Position numbers and translations under genes: made by a program | Notes under the pieces: generated by a model | The model's database searches: none | Seen by the model: only the letters and a program-made list of their open reading frames with translations | Told to the model about the DNA's origin: nothing | From: Paralvinella palmiformis | Taxonomy: Eukaryota; Annelida; Polychaeta; Terebellida; Alvinellidae | NCBI GenBank assembly: GCA_025642065.1 | Contig: JAODUP010000040.1 | Coordinates: 1,470,501-1,534,500, forward strand | Length of the DNA stretch: 64,000 bases | Reading direction: 5' to 3' | Part shown: piece by piece, positions 51,201-57,311 of the stretch | Position numbering within the stretch: the stretch's first letter is position 1 | How the letters are laid out: each line of letters begins with the position of its first letter

Positions 51201-52998
51201 TGTAAATTCGTTAAAAAAATTGTCTATCTAGCTTTAACATTAGTGTAGCATTTGTGATTATGTTAAAAGTTGAAAAATATTTTGTTTGATTCATGTGTTG
51301 TTATTTAATACCTAAACTATCAGTCTGATTAATTCTGCAACTCATGTCTAGTTTCTTGTATGGGTTTCATCTTTAGGCATCTTTATGTTAATCATTTAAT
51401 CTTAAATATAACTGTTTCCTGATAAAACTGTATACTTTTATTGACTGGGTAGTTTAAAGTTTGTACGTCCCATTTTCAGTAAAACCTAATATTGTTCTAT
51501 CTTTGGTGTGATGCTTATTCACATCATGGAATGAGCACATTGTGAATATGGTTTGTGATCGTTTATTTATTTTGTTGTTAGCAGTAAAGTTTGGATGATG
51601 AAATCTGAACAGGATGATGGCGACGAGGATGATGGAGATGTCAGTGATGTAGCTGGTAACAAGGGTAAACGTCTTCCGATCAGCAAACATCCTGTAGATG
51701 AGAGAATTTCTGAAGCTGATAAACAACCAGCAACAAGAAAGATTAGGTAAATATACAGAGTTAGTAAATTATGGCAATTACTAAATATAATAATACTGTC
51801 TAAAGATCACGATAACATAAATGTATGACTGACACACACACACACAAGAAGGTGAGAGAGAGAGTGAGAGGGAGAGAGAGAACAGAACATTTTAATGTTA
51901 CTTATTATATTTTAGGATGGATTCCCCTTTAGATGATATAATAAAAACATCAGATAAACTAAAAGAGACACATCATTTTATAGAACATGATCAGGTTAGT
52001 AGTGAATGGTAAAACTTGTAAATATGTTATATACACTACCATAGAGTTGTTGACTAACCTTCTGCCTATTATAGGTAATGTTTAAAGCCCAAATATCATA
52101 TACGTTTATTGATTACAATGATCTGGTTTTCATTAATATAACATGAGAATGTTTAGATAAAATAAATGTAATAATGTTCCTTATTTACAATAAAAAAAGT
52201 TTAGAAATTTAAACTTCTGTTTTATAAGTGCATTTGTTTTAAACTTGATCTGTACTCAGACTACTATCAGTTGTTAACATTTACTCTTTGGTCTTTTATT
52301 CTCACTTATTCACCTATATACTCTTCTTAGTTGGATCTTTTGATTATCTGTACATAGATTTCTCAACAATACCAAAACAATAATTTAAATCCAAATGCCA
52401 GTCAATGTGTGTTATTTAAACAAATTGTGCTTGTAAAAAATGCTGACATCAATGTTTACAAATAGAGGTCAGATCATGGTACAGTTTGTTTTGTACCAGT
52501 TATACCACATGGATGACAATACTACTGCATGGGATTCAAATTAGACAGACAGCAAATATGTAAATTTAGGGTGATGCCAGCATATCTTTTTAATTCACCC
52601 CCTCTCGCTCCCCCCCCCCACTAAATTCAAAACCTTTATCAATAATGTTGAAACTTGTGTTCATTATCTGTCTATTTATACCAGTAACCTGTTACAGTTA
52701 TAATCACACTGTTAAGAACATTTTGACAGGAAAAATGTTTGTTCGGAAAATGTATATAGCCTGTGTATTAGGACAGAATTTACTTTAGAAATAACAATGA
52801 CACATATTATGGTATCAGTGATTGATGTGTTAGTTGCTGAAAGGGGAACATAAAGACAGCTGTAAAATGGCTAATTACATTAGTTGTCTGTAGATCAAAG
52901 TATAGGATGTTTATTATGTTTATTATTTTGTTAGTCCTTAAACTTATTTATGCCTTTTACCATTACAGAATCAGCAGAATAATGGATATAGTGGCTGA
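1..52998 (+). CDS. scrib: Scribble homologue, 3' part of gene (PDZ1 end to stop), 21 exons
   Basis: Scribble is a cortical scaffold of the LAP family (N-terminal leucine-rich repeats plus four PDZ domains). With Dlg and Lgl it sets basolateral polarity, cell junctions and synapse organisation by binding C-terminal peptides of partners. I joined 21 exons into one frame of about 907 codons. In window numbering: end of PDZ1 1-30, PDZ2 about 52-141, Ser/Thr/Pro linker 145-370, PDZ3 371-466, PDZ4 467-560, tail to 907. Diagnostic strings are AGGPLGLSIVGG and THQEAV in PDZ3, and LGISIRGG, NTDEGIFISK and VCDGFE in PDZ4; all match vertebrate SCRIB as I remember it. Introns are phase 0 up to the exon at 42532, then phases 1, 1, 2, 2, 0. 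The leucine-rich repeats and start are outside the window. The final residues (NNGYSG) are not a classical PDZ ligand. Identity is very secure; a short or alternative exon may be missed. Confidence 0.95.
196..258 (+). CDS. scrib: scrib exon: PDZ1-PDZ2 linker
   Basis: 63 bases, 21 codons, phase 0 at both ends, with acceptor tatatttcag and donor gtatgt. It encodes an acidic linker with no domain. Support comes from both splice sites and from keeping the frame between PDZ1 and PDZ2. Confidence 0.82.
401..550 (+). mobile_element. SINE-A copy, degenerate tRNA-derived SINE
   Basis: Begins with a decayed tRNA-like head (GCATTGGTTAGAACACC) and ends with the family's 3' core (CCCAGGAGTGACCAGCATTGAGG). 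The same core is found at several other sites in this window, which defines an old interspersed family. The name is mine. Confidence 0.6.
729..821 (+). CDS. scrib: scrib exon: start of PDZ2
   Basis: 31 codons, phase 0, acceptor aattgtag and donor gtaaat. It encodes LGLGFSIAGGKDS, the canonical GLGF carboxylate-binding loop and strand B2 of a PDZ domain. Confidence 0.94.
3127..3207 (+). CDS. scrib: scrib exon: middle of PDZ2
   Basis: 27 codons, phase 0, acceptor tttctttcag and donor gtaagt. It encodes SIYISRVTEGGAADRD followed by LQVGDRIIS, the middle strands of the PDZ fold. The intron falls just before the I/V-N-G motif, as it does in PDZ3 and PDZ4. Confidence 0.94.
3432..4214 (+). CDS. scrib: scrib exon: end of PDZ2 plus long PDZ2-PDZ3 linker
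   Basis: 783 bases, 261 codons, the largest exon, phase 0. It opens with INGVDMTDARHDQAVAML, the last third of PDZ2 with His at the helix-B1 position, and then runs about 225 residues of Ser/Thr/Pro-rich, probably disordered linker with proline motifs such as KKLPPPIASKP (a possible SH3 ligand). Human SCRIB has only about 50 residues here. The donor is GAG then gtactg at 4215. If the donor is not used, the frame continues five codons to TGA at 4227-4229. Confidence 0.93.
4914..4919 (+). terminator. Candidate intronic poly(A) signal
   Basis: AATAAA inside the intron after the linker exon, 685 bases downstream of the in-frame TGA at 4227-4229, and followed by a TGTGTGGTTG downstream element. 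It could end a short scrib transcript if the 4215 donor is skipped. AATAAA is common in AT-rich DNA, so support is limited. Confidence 0.3.
5377..5438. repeat. AT then AGAT compound microsatellite
   Basis: About 15 AT units pass directly into about 8 AGAT units. Confidence 0.95.
6800..6900 (+). mobile_element. SINE-A 3' fragment
   Basis: Contains CTCAGGTGTGGCCAGCACTG followed by AGGCAAAACAACTCAA, the family's 3' core. The tRNA-like head is missing or unrecognisable. Confidence 0.55.
9466..9576 (+). CDS. scrib: scrib exon: start of PDZ3
   Basis: 37 codons, phase 0, acceptor ctatttgtag and donor gtaaga. It encodes AGGPLGLSIVGG, HTSHPFGVDNPG and then IFISK, nearly identical to vertebrate SCRIB PDZ3 as remembered. 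Confidence 0.96.
11862..12612 (-). pseudogene. Non-LTR retrotransposon (CR1/L2/Jockey-like) reverse transcriptase, 3' fragment, broken
   Basis: Reading the minus strand from 12612, conceptual translation gives AEDTQVYKTS (the catalytic YADD region, with the first Asp changed to Glu), IEACIEDMSIWINSN, then after a frameshift VGSSYINSS, VRNLGIILDN and YQIRNIGLICKYI, which are typical of the thumb region of chicken-repeat-type LINEs. Stops and frame changes follow. The 3' end is a GGTGCTACATAAATTATAAA tail with an ATT repeat. 5' truncated and inactive; confined to a scrib intron. Confidence 0.8.
13100..14093. mobile_element. TIR element (MITE-like), about 1 kb
   Basis: Ends read ATAGACCTTTACAACTAA (left) and ATAGACCTTGCCAATTAA (right, reverse complement), and each is flanked by TA (13098-13099 and 14094-14095), as for Tc1/mariner-type target duplication. 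No transposase frame is seen. It carries a perfect GCGCATGCGC at 13591-13600. Confidence 0.6.
14841..14900 (+). CDS. scrib: scrib exon: middle of PDZ3
   Basis: 20 codons, phase 0, acceptor attgttacag and donor gtaagt. It encodes IVPDGAAVNTN and LRLGDRILS. It is too short for ORF-length gene finding and was located by the PDZ pattern between its neighbours. Confidence 0.95.
14901..15713 (+). other. scrib intron, 0.8 kb
   Basis: AT-rich. The only feature seen is the SINE-B tail fragment at 15465-15531. Confidence 0.7.
15465..15531 (+). mobile_element. SINE-B 3' tail fragment
   Basis: Carries TTGTGCACAAAAGTGGCCGT, then AAAACATG and a run of ATC units, identical in layout to the 3' end of the copy at 57312-57495. 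The head is absent. Confidence 0.6.
15714..15830 (+). CDS. scrib: scrib exon: end of PDZ3
   Basis: 39 codons, phase 0, acceptor atcttcag and donor gtcagt. It encodes VNGKDVRRATHQEAVMALI and ends DPPPPGLK. THQEAV and the DP-PPGL ending, which leads straight into PDZ4, are hallmarks of the fused PDZ3-PDZ4 unit of SCRIB. Confidence 0.95.
15986..16102 (+). CDS. scrib: scrib exon: start of PDZ4
   Basis: 39 codons, phase 0, acceptor tattccag and donor gtaagt. It encodes KAPGDKLGISIRGG and DNTDEGIFISK. The carboxylate-binding loop is KLGI instead of GLGF, as in SCRIB PDZ4 of other animals. Confidence 0.96.
16233..16295 (+). CDS. scrib: scrib exon: middle of PDZ4
   Basis: 21 codons, phase 0, acceptor ataacttacag and donor gtaagt. 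It encodes ILSHGIVAKDGHLHVGHRIL. The usual GDRIL is GHRIL here. Confidence 0.94.
16296..18355 (+). other. scrib intron, 2.06 kb
   Basis: AT-rich. A degenerate SINE-like tail (CTAAACAAAGCTCAC followed by CATTCATTC) lies near 16680-16830. Nothing else is supported. Confidence 0.6.
18356..18565 (+). CDS. scrib: scrib exon: end of PDZ4 and post-PDZ region
   Basis: 70 codons, phase 0, acceptor atcattttag and donor gtttgt. It encodes VNGQSLLGATHDEAVKIL, then VCDGFEPS and a Ser-rich stretch with SVSSVDRLDEEA. These match the VNQQSLLGLTH, VCDGFE and ISSIDRE strings of vertebrate SCRIB as remembered. The protein continues into the tail after the last PDZ. Confidence 0.95.
18566..19611 (+). other. scrib intron, 1.05 kb
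   Basis: AT-rich noncoding sequence. I see no repeat, RNA gene or further exon in it. Confidence 0.6.
19612..19668 (+). CDS. scrib: scrib exon: Glu/Gln-rich helix
   Basis: 19 codons, phase 0, acceptor ttgccatag and donor gtaagt. The peptide EAETLQEQKQFEEEEKQRL is highly charged and likely helical or coiled coil. Support is from splice sites and frame; no domain signature. Confidence 0.82.
20744..21077 (+). mobile_element. SINE-D, tRNA-Lys-like SINE
   Basis: Head shows an A-box-like TAGCACAGTTTG (20756), an anticodon-loop-like GGACTCTTAGCC as in tRNA-Lys(CUU), and a B box GGTTCAAGGCT (20801). The body ends GGCACTATATAAATATCAC and then an ATT repeat, a tail style shared with the LINE at 11862-12612. 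Inserted in the hAT-like element. Confidence 0.75.
21091..21452 (+). mobile_element. SINE-C, full-length tRNA-derived SINE
   Basis: A textbook A box TGGCCTAGTGG (21102) and perfect B box GGTTCGAACCC (21147) give an intact-looking RNA polymerase III promoter. The 3' half (21294-21451) recurs at 56821-56978 with two differences in 158 bases, so the family has moved recently. Two open minus-strand frames here are shadows of the repeat. Confidence 0.8.
21648..21965 (+). repeat. Tandem duplication, unit about 170 bp, two copies
   Basis: Copy 1 begins near CTTTCGTGTTTTTAATTGC and copy 2 near CTTTCATGTTTAAATCAC (21818). Both share GGGAAMTATGATCAACAT and ACTTATGCTAATC. It lies inside the hAT-like element. 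Confidence 0.6.
22070..22107. repeat. GT microsatellite at the right edge of the hAT-like element
   Basis: About 17 GT units with one interruption (GTGTTTGTG). The matching run at 20626-20646 lies at the other end of the element. Confidence 0.95.
22508..22636 (+). CDS. scrib: scrib exon: acidic tail segment
   Basis: 43 codons, phase 0, acceptor ttactcag and donor gtaaca. It encodes a basic start (ARLRLTLMR), an acidic cluster (DEDTEDEE) and a Ser/Pro run (SSSPSSPLHP) that is a plausible phosphorylation region. The acceptor is acceptable but the segment has no domain signature. Confidence 0.72.
24033..24128 (+). CDS. scrib: scrib exon: helical tail segment
   Basis: 32 codons, phase 0, donor gtactg. 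It encodes ILRRAQELEQEYIKCVQNL, an amphipathic helix typical of the SCRIB C-terminal half. The acceptor (tctaatgaag) is weak, so the exact start is less certain than elsewhere. Confidence 0.7.
26060..26220 (-). mobile_element. SINE-B copy
   Basis: On the minus strand: tRNA-like region with B box reading CCCGAGTTCAAATCTGGG, then GGGTGTTTCATCTTTGACTT and GGCCGGCCCATTTAGCC. It matches the family copy at 57312-57495 with moderate divergence. Confidence 0.65.
26378..26827. mobile_element. TIR element (MITE-like), 450 bp
   Basis: Left CCAATAGACAATTTCTGTGA and the reverse complement of 26808-26827 agree in 19 of 20 bases. No frame for a transposase. No clear target duplication is visible. The ATAGAC terminus and a nearby CATCTAGCG resemble the element at 13100-14093 (CATCTGGCG), hinting at one family. 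Confidence 0.65.
26893..27041 (+). mobile_element. SINE-A copy
   Basis: tRNA-like head (TAGCACTGTGGTTAGAGCAC, then GGATCGAATCTGG as B box) and the family's body (GTTTGTGAGATTTGTTTCCC) and 3' core. Among the better-preserved copies. Confidence 0.65.
27587..27626. repeat. AT microsatellite
   Basis: About 20 AT units. Overlapping short open frames on both strands are repeat shadows. Confidence 0.96.
28474..28514 (+). mobile_element. SINE-B 3' tail fragment
   Basis: TTGGCCCACTTAGTGTCTGC followed by TCAAAAGTGGCCTTAAAACA resembles the 3' end of the SINE-B family. Confidence 0.4.
28560..28720 (+). mobile_element. SINE-E copy, diverged
   Basis: Shares GTTGGTTTAGGGTTTAGAAG, TTTTTGTGCTGATGTGTCAT and GAAAGCTTACTCACTCGCTC with the copy at 59110, in the same order and spacing. 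Confidence 0.4.
28570..28617 (+). CDS. Possible cassette exon of scrib (weak candidate)
   Basis: 48 bases, 16 codons, phase 0 at both ends, so it would keep the frame between the exons at 24033 and 29854. The acceptor has a strong pyrimidine tract (tctccatctctatag) and the donor reads gtatgt. However, it lies in a stretch resembling the SINE at 59110-59300, and the peptide (PETVGLGFRSVLLRPS) has no known counterpart. It is probably cryptic. Confidence 0.2.
29854..29952 (+). CDS. scrib: scrib exon: proline-rich tail segment
   Basis: 33 codons, phase 0, acceptor gatgttttcag and donor gtaagt. It encodes PPPGGVPLPILSS, then a Val/Gln/Ser-rich piece ending NMASG. Good splice sites and frame; low-complexity content. 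Confidence 0.82.
30606..30752 (+). mobile_element. SINE-A copy
   Basis: Head TGCACTGGTTAGAGCACTG, decayed B box GGGTTTGAAACTGG, body with TTGCCCCTCTGCCATTATG and 3' core with CCCAGGTAATGCCAGACTC. Order and spacing match the copies at 401 and 26893. Confidence 0.6.
33073..33121. repeat. GAGT/GAGC repeat
   Basis: GAGT units with several GAGC and GGGC variants in the middle. Confidence 0.93.
35703..36110 (+). repeat. Degenerate minisatellite, unit about 23 bp
   Basis: Variants of CAGCCTACATGACCACCCTA recur through the interval on both sides of the SINE-B copy at 35801-35922. Copies are strongly diverged. Confidence 0.65.
35801..35922 (-). mobile_element. SINE-B copy inserted in a minisatellite
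   Basis: On the minus strand it shows a decayed tRNA-like head (GTCCAGTTGATAGCACACTG), B-box region (GAGTTTGAATCTCGG) and TCTGAAGGGTGTTTCATCAT, ending in ATC repeats. It lacks the middle of the family body. It splits the array at 35703-36110. Confidence 0.65.
36145..36251. repeat. Cluster of four TTCATGAA palindromes
   Basis: Exact TTCATGAA at 36145, 36198, 36233 and 36244, with further GTTCATG and TTCATG half sites between them. It directly follows the 23-bp minisatellite. Confidence 0.7.
36586..36619. repeat. AT microsatellite
   Basis: About 17 AT units in the large scrib intron. Confidence 0.95.
37037..37126. repeat. TCTG then GT microsatellites
   Basis: TCTG repeat (37037-37072) and, 25 bases on, a GT run (37098-37125). 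Overlapping open frames are shadows. Confidence 0.93.
37390..37660 (+). repeat. Degenerate minisatellite, unit about 16-19 bp
   Basis: Repeats of a CTAGGATGTGTTAT-type motif with many substitutions and spacing changes. Confidence 0.6.
38129..38310 (+). mobile_element. SINE-A copy, degenerate
   Basis: Shows a CACTGGTTACAACATTAC head, a body with TTTGTGGGTCTTCTTTCC and a 3' part with CCTAGGTGTGCCCAGTAAC. More diverged than other copies. Confidence 0.45.
39572..39688. repeat. GAGT microsatellite, about 29 units
   Basis: GAGT repeats with a single GGTGAGT interruption near 39629, preceded by a GGTGGGTGGGTTGG variant stretch. The minus-strand frame with THSL repeats is a shadow. Confidence 0.96.
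41110..41345 (+). repeat. Degenerate minisatellite with GTATCTAGATGTGGAG motif
   Basis: ATGTGGAG or GTGGAGTTG recurs about ten times, often after TATCTAGATG. The minus-strand open frame over part of it is a shadow. Confidence 0.6.
41344..41520 (+). mobile_element. tRNA-derived SINE
   Basis: A-box-like TGGCATCATGGATAGG (about 41352) and perfect B box GGTTCGAATCT (41411) are 60 bases apart. The body runs past TTTTCATCCAACCAGGCAAC and ends near a TAATAATAATGAT tail. It is unlike the other families here. Confidence 0.65.
42532..42655 (+). CDS. scrib: scrib exon: conserved C-terminal F-x-E-K block
   Basis: 124 bases, phase 0 in and phase 1 out, acceptor gaaacctcag and donor AAG then gtgtgt, the latter inside a GT-rich run. 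It encodes RMTFLDKKKFFEKEIKDH, which aligns with LSFRERQKYFELEV in the tail of human SCRIB (remembered). This is the best-conserved non-PDZ part of the tail and anchors the exon after a 12.6 kb intron. Confidence 0.93.
43800..43860 (+). mobile_element. Possible hAT-like terminal fragment
   Basis: CAGTGCTTCTCAAAATGGTG at 43801 resembles the CAGTGGTTCTCAA-type ends of many animal hAT elements. I could not find the opposite end or a target duplication, so this is a remnant at best. Confidence 0.35.
44427..44520 (+). mobile_element. SINE-A fragment, degenerate
   Basis: Contains GATGGCAAAGTGCTTAGAGC and AATCTGGCTCATGCCTATG, then TTTTCCTCGGCATATG, matching the head and body of the family but lacking the 3' core. 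Confidence 0.4.
44752..44805. repeat. CA then GA compound microsatellite
   Basis: Short CA run followed by about 20 GA units. Confidence 0.95.
44975..45031 (+). CDS. scrib: scrib exon: tail segment
   Basis: 57 bases, phase 1 in and 1 out, acceptor atattttacag and donor gtaagt. With the split Glu codon it reads ERKFSYLKEHEVENLRTEE, helical and charged. It corresponds in position to the VSLVGADDLRKMQ stretch of human SCRIB. Confidence 0.9.
45190..45238. repeat. GT then AT compound microsatellite
   Basis: Short GT run passing directly into about 17 AT units. Confidence 0.95.
45515..45641. repeat. Near-perfect palindrome (foldback element or hairpin)
   Basis: Arms 45515-45553 and 45603-45641 are reverse complements with 3 mismatches in 39, and pairing continues inward (GAC, TATAA, AAATG), leaving a small loop near 45574-45583. 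It could be a tiny foldback MITE or a transcribed hairpin. Confidence 0.75.
46528..46677 (+). repeat. Degenerate tandem repeat, unit about 50 bp, three copies
   Basis: Units share CTACTGTCTGRYTGRTCTTA, then GCTGTG and a TCTGTTTCTA-type end. Third copy is poor. Confidence 0.5.
47508..48390 (+). repeat. Minisatellite, unit about 41-43 bp, about 22 copies
   Basis: Unit core GGTTGTTGTGATCAGCTGTG then TGGCCAAGAYATGGGCTGT. Copies between about 47555 and 47720 are nearly identical; copies towards 48390 decay. Most contain TGATCAG. Confidence 0.85.
49330..49430 (+). mobile_element. SINE-A 3' fragment
   Basis: Contains GGCCCATCAGTCAAATGTCC, then CAGGTGTAACCATCACTGAG and GCTAAATAAGTCAA, the 3' core of the family. 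Confidence 0.5.
50160..50259 (+). CDS. scrib: scrib exon: tail segment
   Basis: 100 bases, phase 1 in and 2 out, acceptor tatttacag and donor gtatgt. It encodes KVASMTEDELSRYMEEKL and then a Tyr/Asn/Lys stretch. The frame joins both neighbours exactly. Confidence 0.9.
51582..51746 (+). CDS. scrib: scrib exon: acidic tail segment with tandem acceptor
   Basis: 165 bases, phase 2 in and out, donor gtaaat. It encodes KVWMMKSEQDDGDEDDGDVS followed by a Lys-rich stretch. The acceptor is TAGCAG (51579-51584), so splicing after either AG is possible. The second choice starts the exon at 51585 and removes one serine while keeping the frame. Confidence 0.88.
51916..51994 (+). CDS. scrib: scrib exon: tail segment
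   Basis: 79 bases, phase 2 in and 0 out, acceptor tattttag and donor gttagt. It encodes MDSPLDDIIKTSDKLKETHH and ends IEHDQ. Frame and splice sites agree with both neighbours. Confidence 0.88.
52969..52998 (+). CDS. scrib: scrib terminal coding exon and stop
   Basis: Acceptor ttaccattacag, then NQQNNGYSG and TGA at 52996-52998. Many stops follow in all frames, so this is the end of the coding region. The 3' UTR follows directly. Confidence 0.85.
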   Translation, partial: NQQNNGYSG

Positions 52999-55320
52999 GG
53001 ATTGAGTAGTAACATGGAATAGTTCTTAATCACCCTCCCCATCATCATCATCATCATGATCGTAGTCGTCATCACAATCTTCATCATGATAAACAACAGC
53101 ATCAACATCATAATGCACCCATGTTTACTGTCTTAAAGTGTTGACGTAATCACGTGATCCGATATGAACTAAAATTAAAACTTTTCAGTGAATATTTCTA
53201 GGAATTTAAGACGTGACTGACTACCAATAGCAAGAGTGTAAAGATGGCTTAATGATAGTTGTATTAGATATATAATTAACCTCCTATTGGTTGTTGTCTC
53301 TTTATTTATTACTATTTTATTGTGCAATCTGTCATTATGGTTCCATCCAGTATTAACACATACTATCTGTTTGTCCATTATCCATAGCAGCCTTATACGA
53401 ACATAAATTAGAATTCTGTTTCTTCCTAGCGTGAAGTGGTGATGGCGGAGTGAGGTGGAGTGATACAGGGATTGGTCAGAGTCCACCACGGTGGACGCTG
53501 ATGTAGCCCGTTTGTTTCAGCGAGTGTTTGGTCACAATGATCTTCATCAAATTGATAAATTTCAGTACAGCACCAAAAATGGTTTTTGTCGATGATTTCT
53601 CTTTTATTTGCTACTTTTAGATAATTGGAATCTTTTAAATCATTTATATTATGAATACATTACGTTTTCATTGCCTTTTAACAAGAGCTTGTTTATTATA
53701 TATACTTTATCATGTGTAGTTTTAGTGGATAGTCCTTTTGTCTTCTCTGTGTGACATGGCTACTGCAGGTCATTTTAGCAGATGTTTGTCATATTATTAT
53801 ATCGTGTTGTATTAAACTTGTCTCGGACCATCGTGTTACATCGTGAGAAACATTTTAATGTTTGGTCAGTAGCAGATCTAGTTTGGTTTGGTGACTAGTC
53901 AGTCTAGTATTAATTATGCTGTCATGTTATTTTACATTGCGTAGCTGTAATGAATATTAGGTGCTGGTAATGTAGCCAATTTAATTGAAATACAGTTGAT
54001 GGGTGTGTGTGTGTGTGTGTACAGCACAAATAAATTGTTTTAAAATGACCGACTGTTCCAAATATAACGTGGTCAGTTATGACTGAGTGTGTACAGTGAT
54101 AAAAGTATCGAGTTGGTATAACACTTGTGTGTTCATAGTTAGAGAAGAATGATTTTCATGGTATTTGATTTATGATGAGTGAAATAATCCAAGTTGTTAT
54201 TTCATTCATTACCCATCAACGGTATTGTTCATCAGTAAGTTATATCGCAACATCGCATATACAATTTTCCTCATAGTTCATGTTTCGTGACTAACACGAG
54301 TGGTGTGATCCAGTCATATTTAGTTGTACAGAGATCGCATCCACTGACATGCTGTAGGTTTGGTTAGATTTATAAGTAGAACTTCGGTTACATCAGCCAC
54401 ACACTTGTTTTGGCATCATGTAATACACAAACTCCTTCTGTAAACAATTGGTGTTCAGTTATTAAACTGATGCCCATCTGCCGATATGTTAAATGACATG
54501 TACCACCGACCTACACATACCAGTCTGGCATGAGCTATACACAATGCTAGTGTGAGATAACAGTACTGTATAAAATGTGTGTGTGTGAGTGAGTGAGTGA
54601 GTGAGTGAGAGCATACCACATATACCACGTTTTTGTTTTATGATTCTATCTATAATAAGCTTTATGTTCCGTTGTGTAACATGGTACCATGTTAATGGTG
54701 CCATGATGGCGGGCAGCTTATTGTAAGTGATAGAGGTTTATTGTTTATTGAACGAATAGTGTTTGTGATGATGTCTTCTTGTTAGAATGTTATCCTGACA
54801 TTGGTCAGGAGAACACTGGCTATACACGTTACTGAAGTTAGAATCTGACCTCATCAATCAGTAATTGTGGATTTTTTTCCTTTTATTTCGACGGTAGCAG
54901 TGATCAGGTTCGAAGAAGACCACTTCGTGGTTATCACTTTCTAATAAAGAGTGTGCATCAGTTATGAGAATGCTTCATCTCAGTTTTAGTTTTATATTTA
55001 AAAAAAACAAAAGGAAAAAGAAACACATTATGTCTTAGTCCCAGAATCTGGTGCCCTATAGATTGTGTAAAATAGATGAAGATATTTCGATATAGAATAT
55101 ATGTACTTCGTACGCGTGATGATGGGCTGAGATATGTTATTATGTAGGTGATTATTCTGTATTGTACAGTGTACATTTTGTCATGTCAGTGTACATACAT
55201 ATTGTAATCATAATAATAATAATACGGTCATGTACAGATGAACTATTGCCCCAGCTAACTTTATTCTATATGTATCTTATAATGATTTTAATACAAATAA
55301 ACATACACAATAGATTTAGC
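52999..55320 (+). other. scrib: Probable scrib 3' UTR
   Basis: No coding potential. It holds a CATCAT run (53039-53065), a GT run (54002-54020) and a GAGT run (54588-54608). Three AATAAA hexamers (54029, 54943, 55296) are candidate poly(A) signals. The one at 54943 is followed within 10 bases by GTGTG, and the one at 55296 by a T/G-rich stretch, so either could set the transcript end. Confidence 0.55.
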
Positions 55321-56820
55321 ATTGTTATTGTATGTTTGAAATGGAACAGTGCAAGGTTGATGGTTGATATTTAAGATACGTACAGTAAATCTTCCGTATT
55401 TGTGGGTTCCATCTTATATCAACTGGTACTAGGGACGTCGTGAATATTATTTGACAAGTGCTTTTAAATCAGCGTAAGGAAAATGACGCGTGAAATGAAA
55501 GTTTTGTTTTGCTTGTGGTTGCCTTAAAGGCTTAATATTTCACGTAATAACTATAAATTAAACAAATAAACAGAATGCATATAGCTCTATCCCCTAATTT
55601 GTTTTGAAATCAGGGATATCATTATTAAATGACGTTACGTCAAAAACGGGACTGAAACAATTTTTTGACAAAATAGTACGCGATAGGGGGTCTGTTTACC
55701 CTCTGCGCACGACCTTGGCAATAAATATTAACAAACGAAGCTAGCCATATTGTTGCCAACATTCCACTCTTTCTAAATATGCTGGTTTCCCTATGAAAAT
55801 ACGAAACTAACCTAGTCTGCGATCACTTTTAAATCTAAACCACAATAATACATCTATTAATAATTGAGCTAGAAAAGGGAAACCACTGAAAAAAGCTAAG
55901 AATGTTTTCTATTTAATGGTATAGTTTTTGATGCGAAACTATCCGAGCTGCGCAATGGGAGAAACCCAGAGGTTCTCCAGTGCCAAATCTCGTAAATTCT
56001 CGCAGCGTCAACAACATGTTTAGGTTGTTGTACAACCCGATCAAATCTATGCTTATTTTAACCCATCCATCCTATTTTATGTATGATATATGCATTATAA
56101 TATACATAGATATTATATTTGACTATATTTCGTGCACATTATGAATATTTGAGATGTACTAGAGAATTAAACATCTGTTTAAAAAAAGTTGCTTGGTTCA
56201 AGTTTGCCGGCCTAAGATAAGCACCGAAAGGCAATTTTTTGGGATAAAGTTGCATTGTGTTTGTGATTATTTGCATTTCAATTTGTTAGATGTACATAAA
56301 ACAATTCAATGCAACGTCGTTTTTTCCATTGGATTTGTCCGTCTCACTTGAAAAATAATTCATCACATTTGTCACCGTAATATGTCATTTTCTACCCTAT
56401 CGAGGTATATATTTCCTAAATAATGTAGGAAACCATGTCAAATTATACATTTACTTATTATTCTCTTCAAGACCTATATAATCAAACAAAAATGGATGTT
56501 CTACGACTAATTTGAAAATTTCTCACTGTGGACCGCCCTGAAATAAATTTGGTGTTTGGGCCAATTTTGCAGCCTTGTTTCTGTAAAATATAATAACTTG
56601 ATACATATTTATTTATTTTAATGTGTTATGCATAAATATTACATTACACAAATGATGAAAACAGGTCAGTGATACAATTATTTGGTGAGTTATGACGTTC
56701 ATAGACCTTCACCTCTGGCTATGGTACATTTCTGGAATTAGACTTTAGTGACCTGTCAAATAAGTGGCGATATTTGGGGCATATTGTAGCTGATTACTTA
56801 TACTGAATAATTATAAAGAT

Positions 56821-56978
56821 AAAACACTCTGGCAGTGACCACCCTCAGGGTATTTCGGCTCCATCTTTCCGTACTGCTCCCCTGTGAGTGGTGGGGGAGG
56901 AGATTTCTCAACCACTCCAACATAGAGGCTGTGCTGATTAAGCGACAGCCTGGGGATTCTCCCCGAACAACAAAACCA
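56821..56978 (+). mobile_element. SINE-C 3' fragment (5'-truncated)
   Basis: 158 bases matching 21294-21451 with two substitutions. The tRNA-like promoter is missing, as expected from 5' truncation during retrotransposition. Confidence 0.85.
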
Positions 56979-57311
56979 GATAGCCCCATTAAACTATATA
57001 TTTAAAAGTATAAAGCCGGTTGGGCATGGATTCTAAGTGTCTCGATCCTGATTTATATCATTATAAGTATACTTTTGGGTGGATTAAAACTACTTTCCTC
57101 GTAATTATTGACCCAAATAATATTGATCGTTTGACAGTTGATAAACATAATATTGCCAAACTAGTTGAATGTCTTAATAAAACAATTATTCCATGTGACG
57201 TGGACAACCAAACTGCATACTAAAACACCAGTGAGACGAAAAATTATTGAAACGAGTGACTAATCATTCTGGATAATACACAACCTTAAATACCTGGGTA
57301 CATTCATAATA

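Larger units (their letters stand above)
50260..52968 (+). other. scrib introns near the 3' end
   Basis: Between the last exons the DNA is AT-rich, with a short CT run (50502-50517), short AC and GA runs (51836-51890) and a poly-C run (52611-52619). No transposon or RNA gene is recognised. Confidence 0.6.

Noticed and set aside
57020..57223. Plus-strand open frame of 67 codons next to a SINE fragment.
   Set aside because: No family recognised, and no upstream exon, promoter or downstream poly(A) signal could be tied to it. Chance frames of this length are common here.
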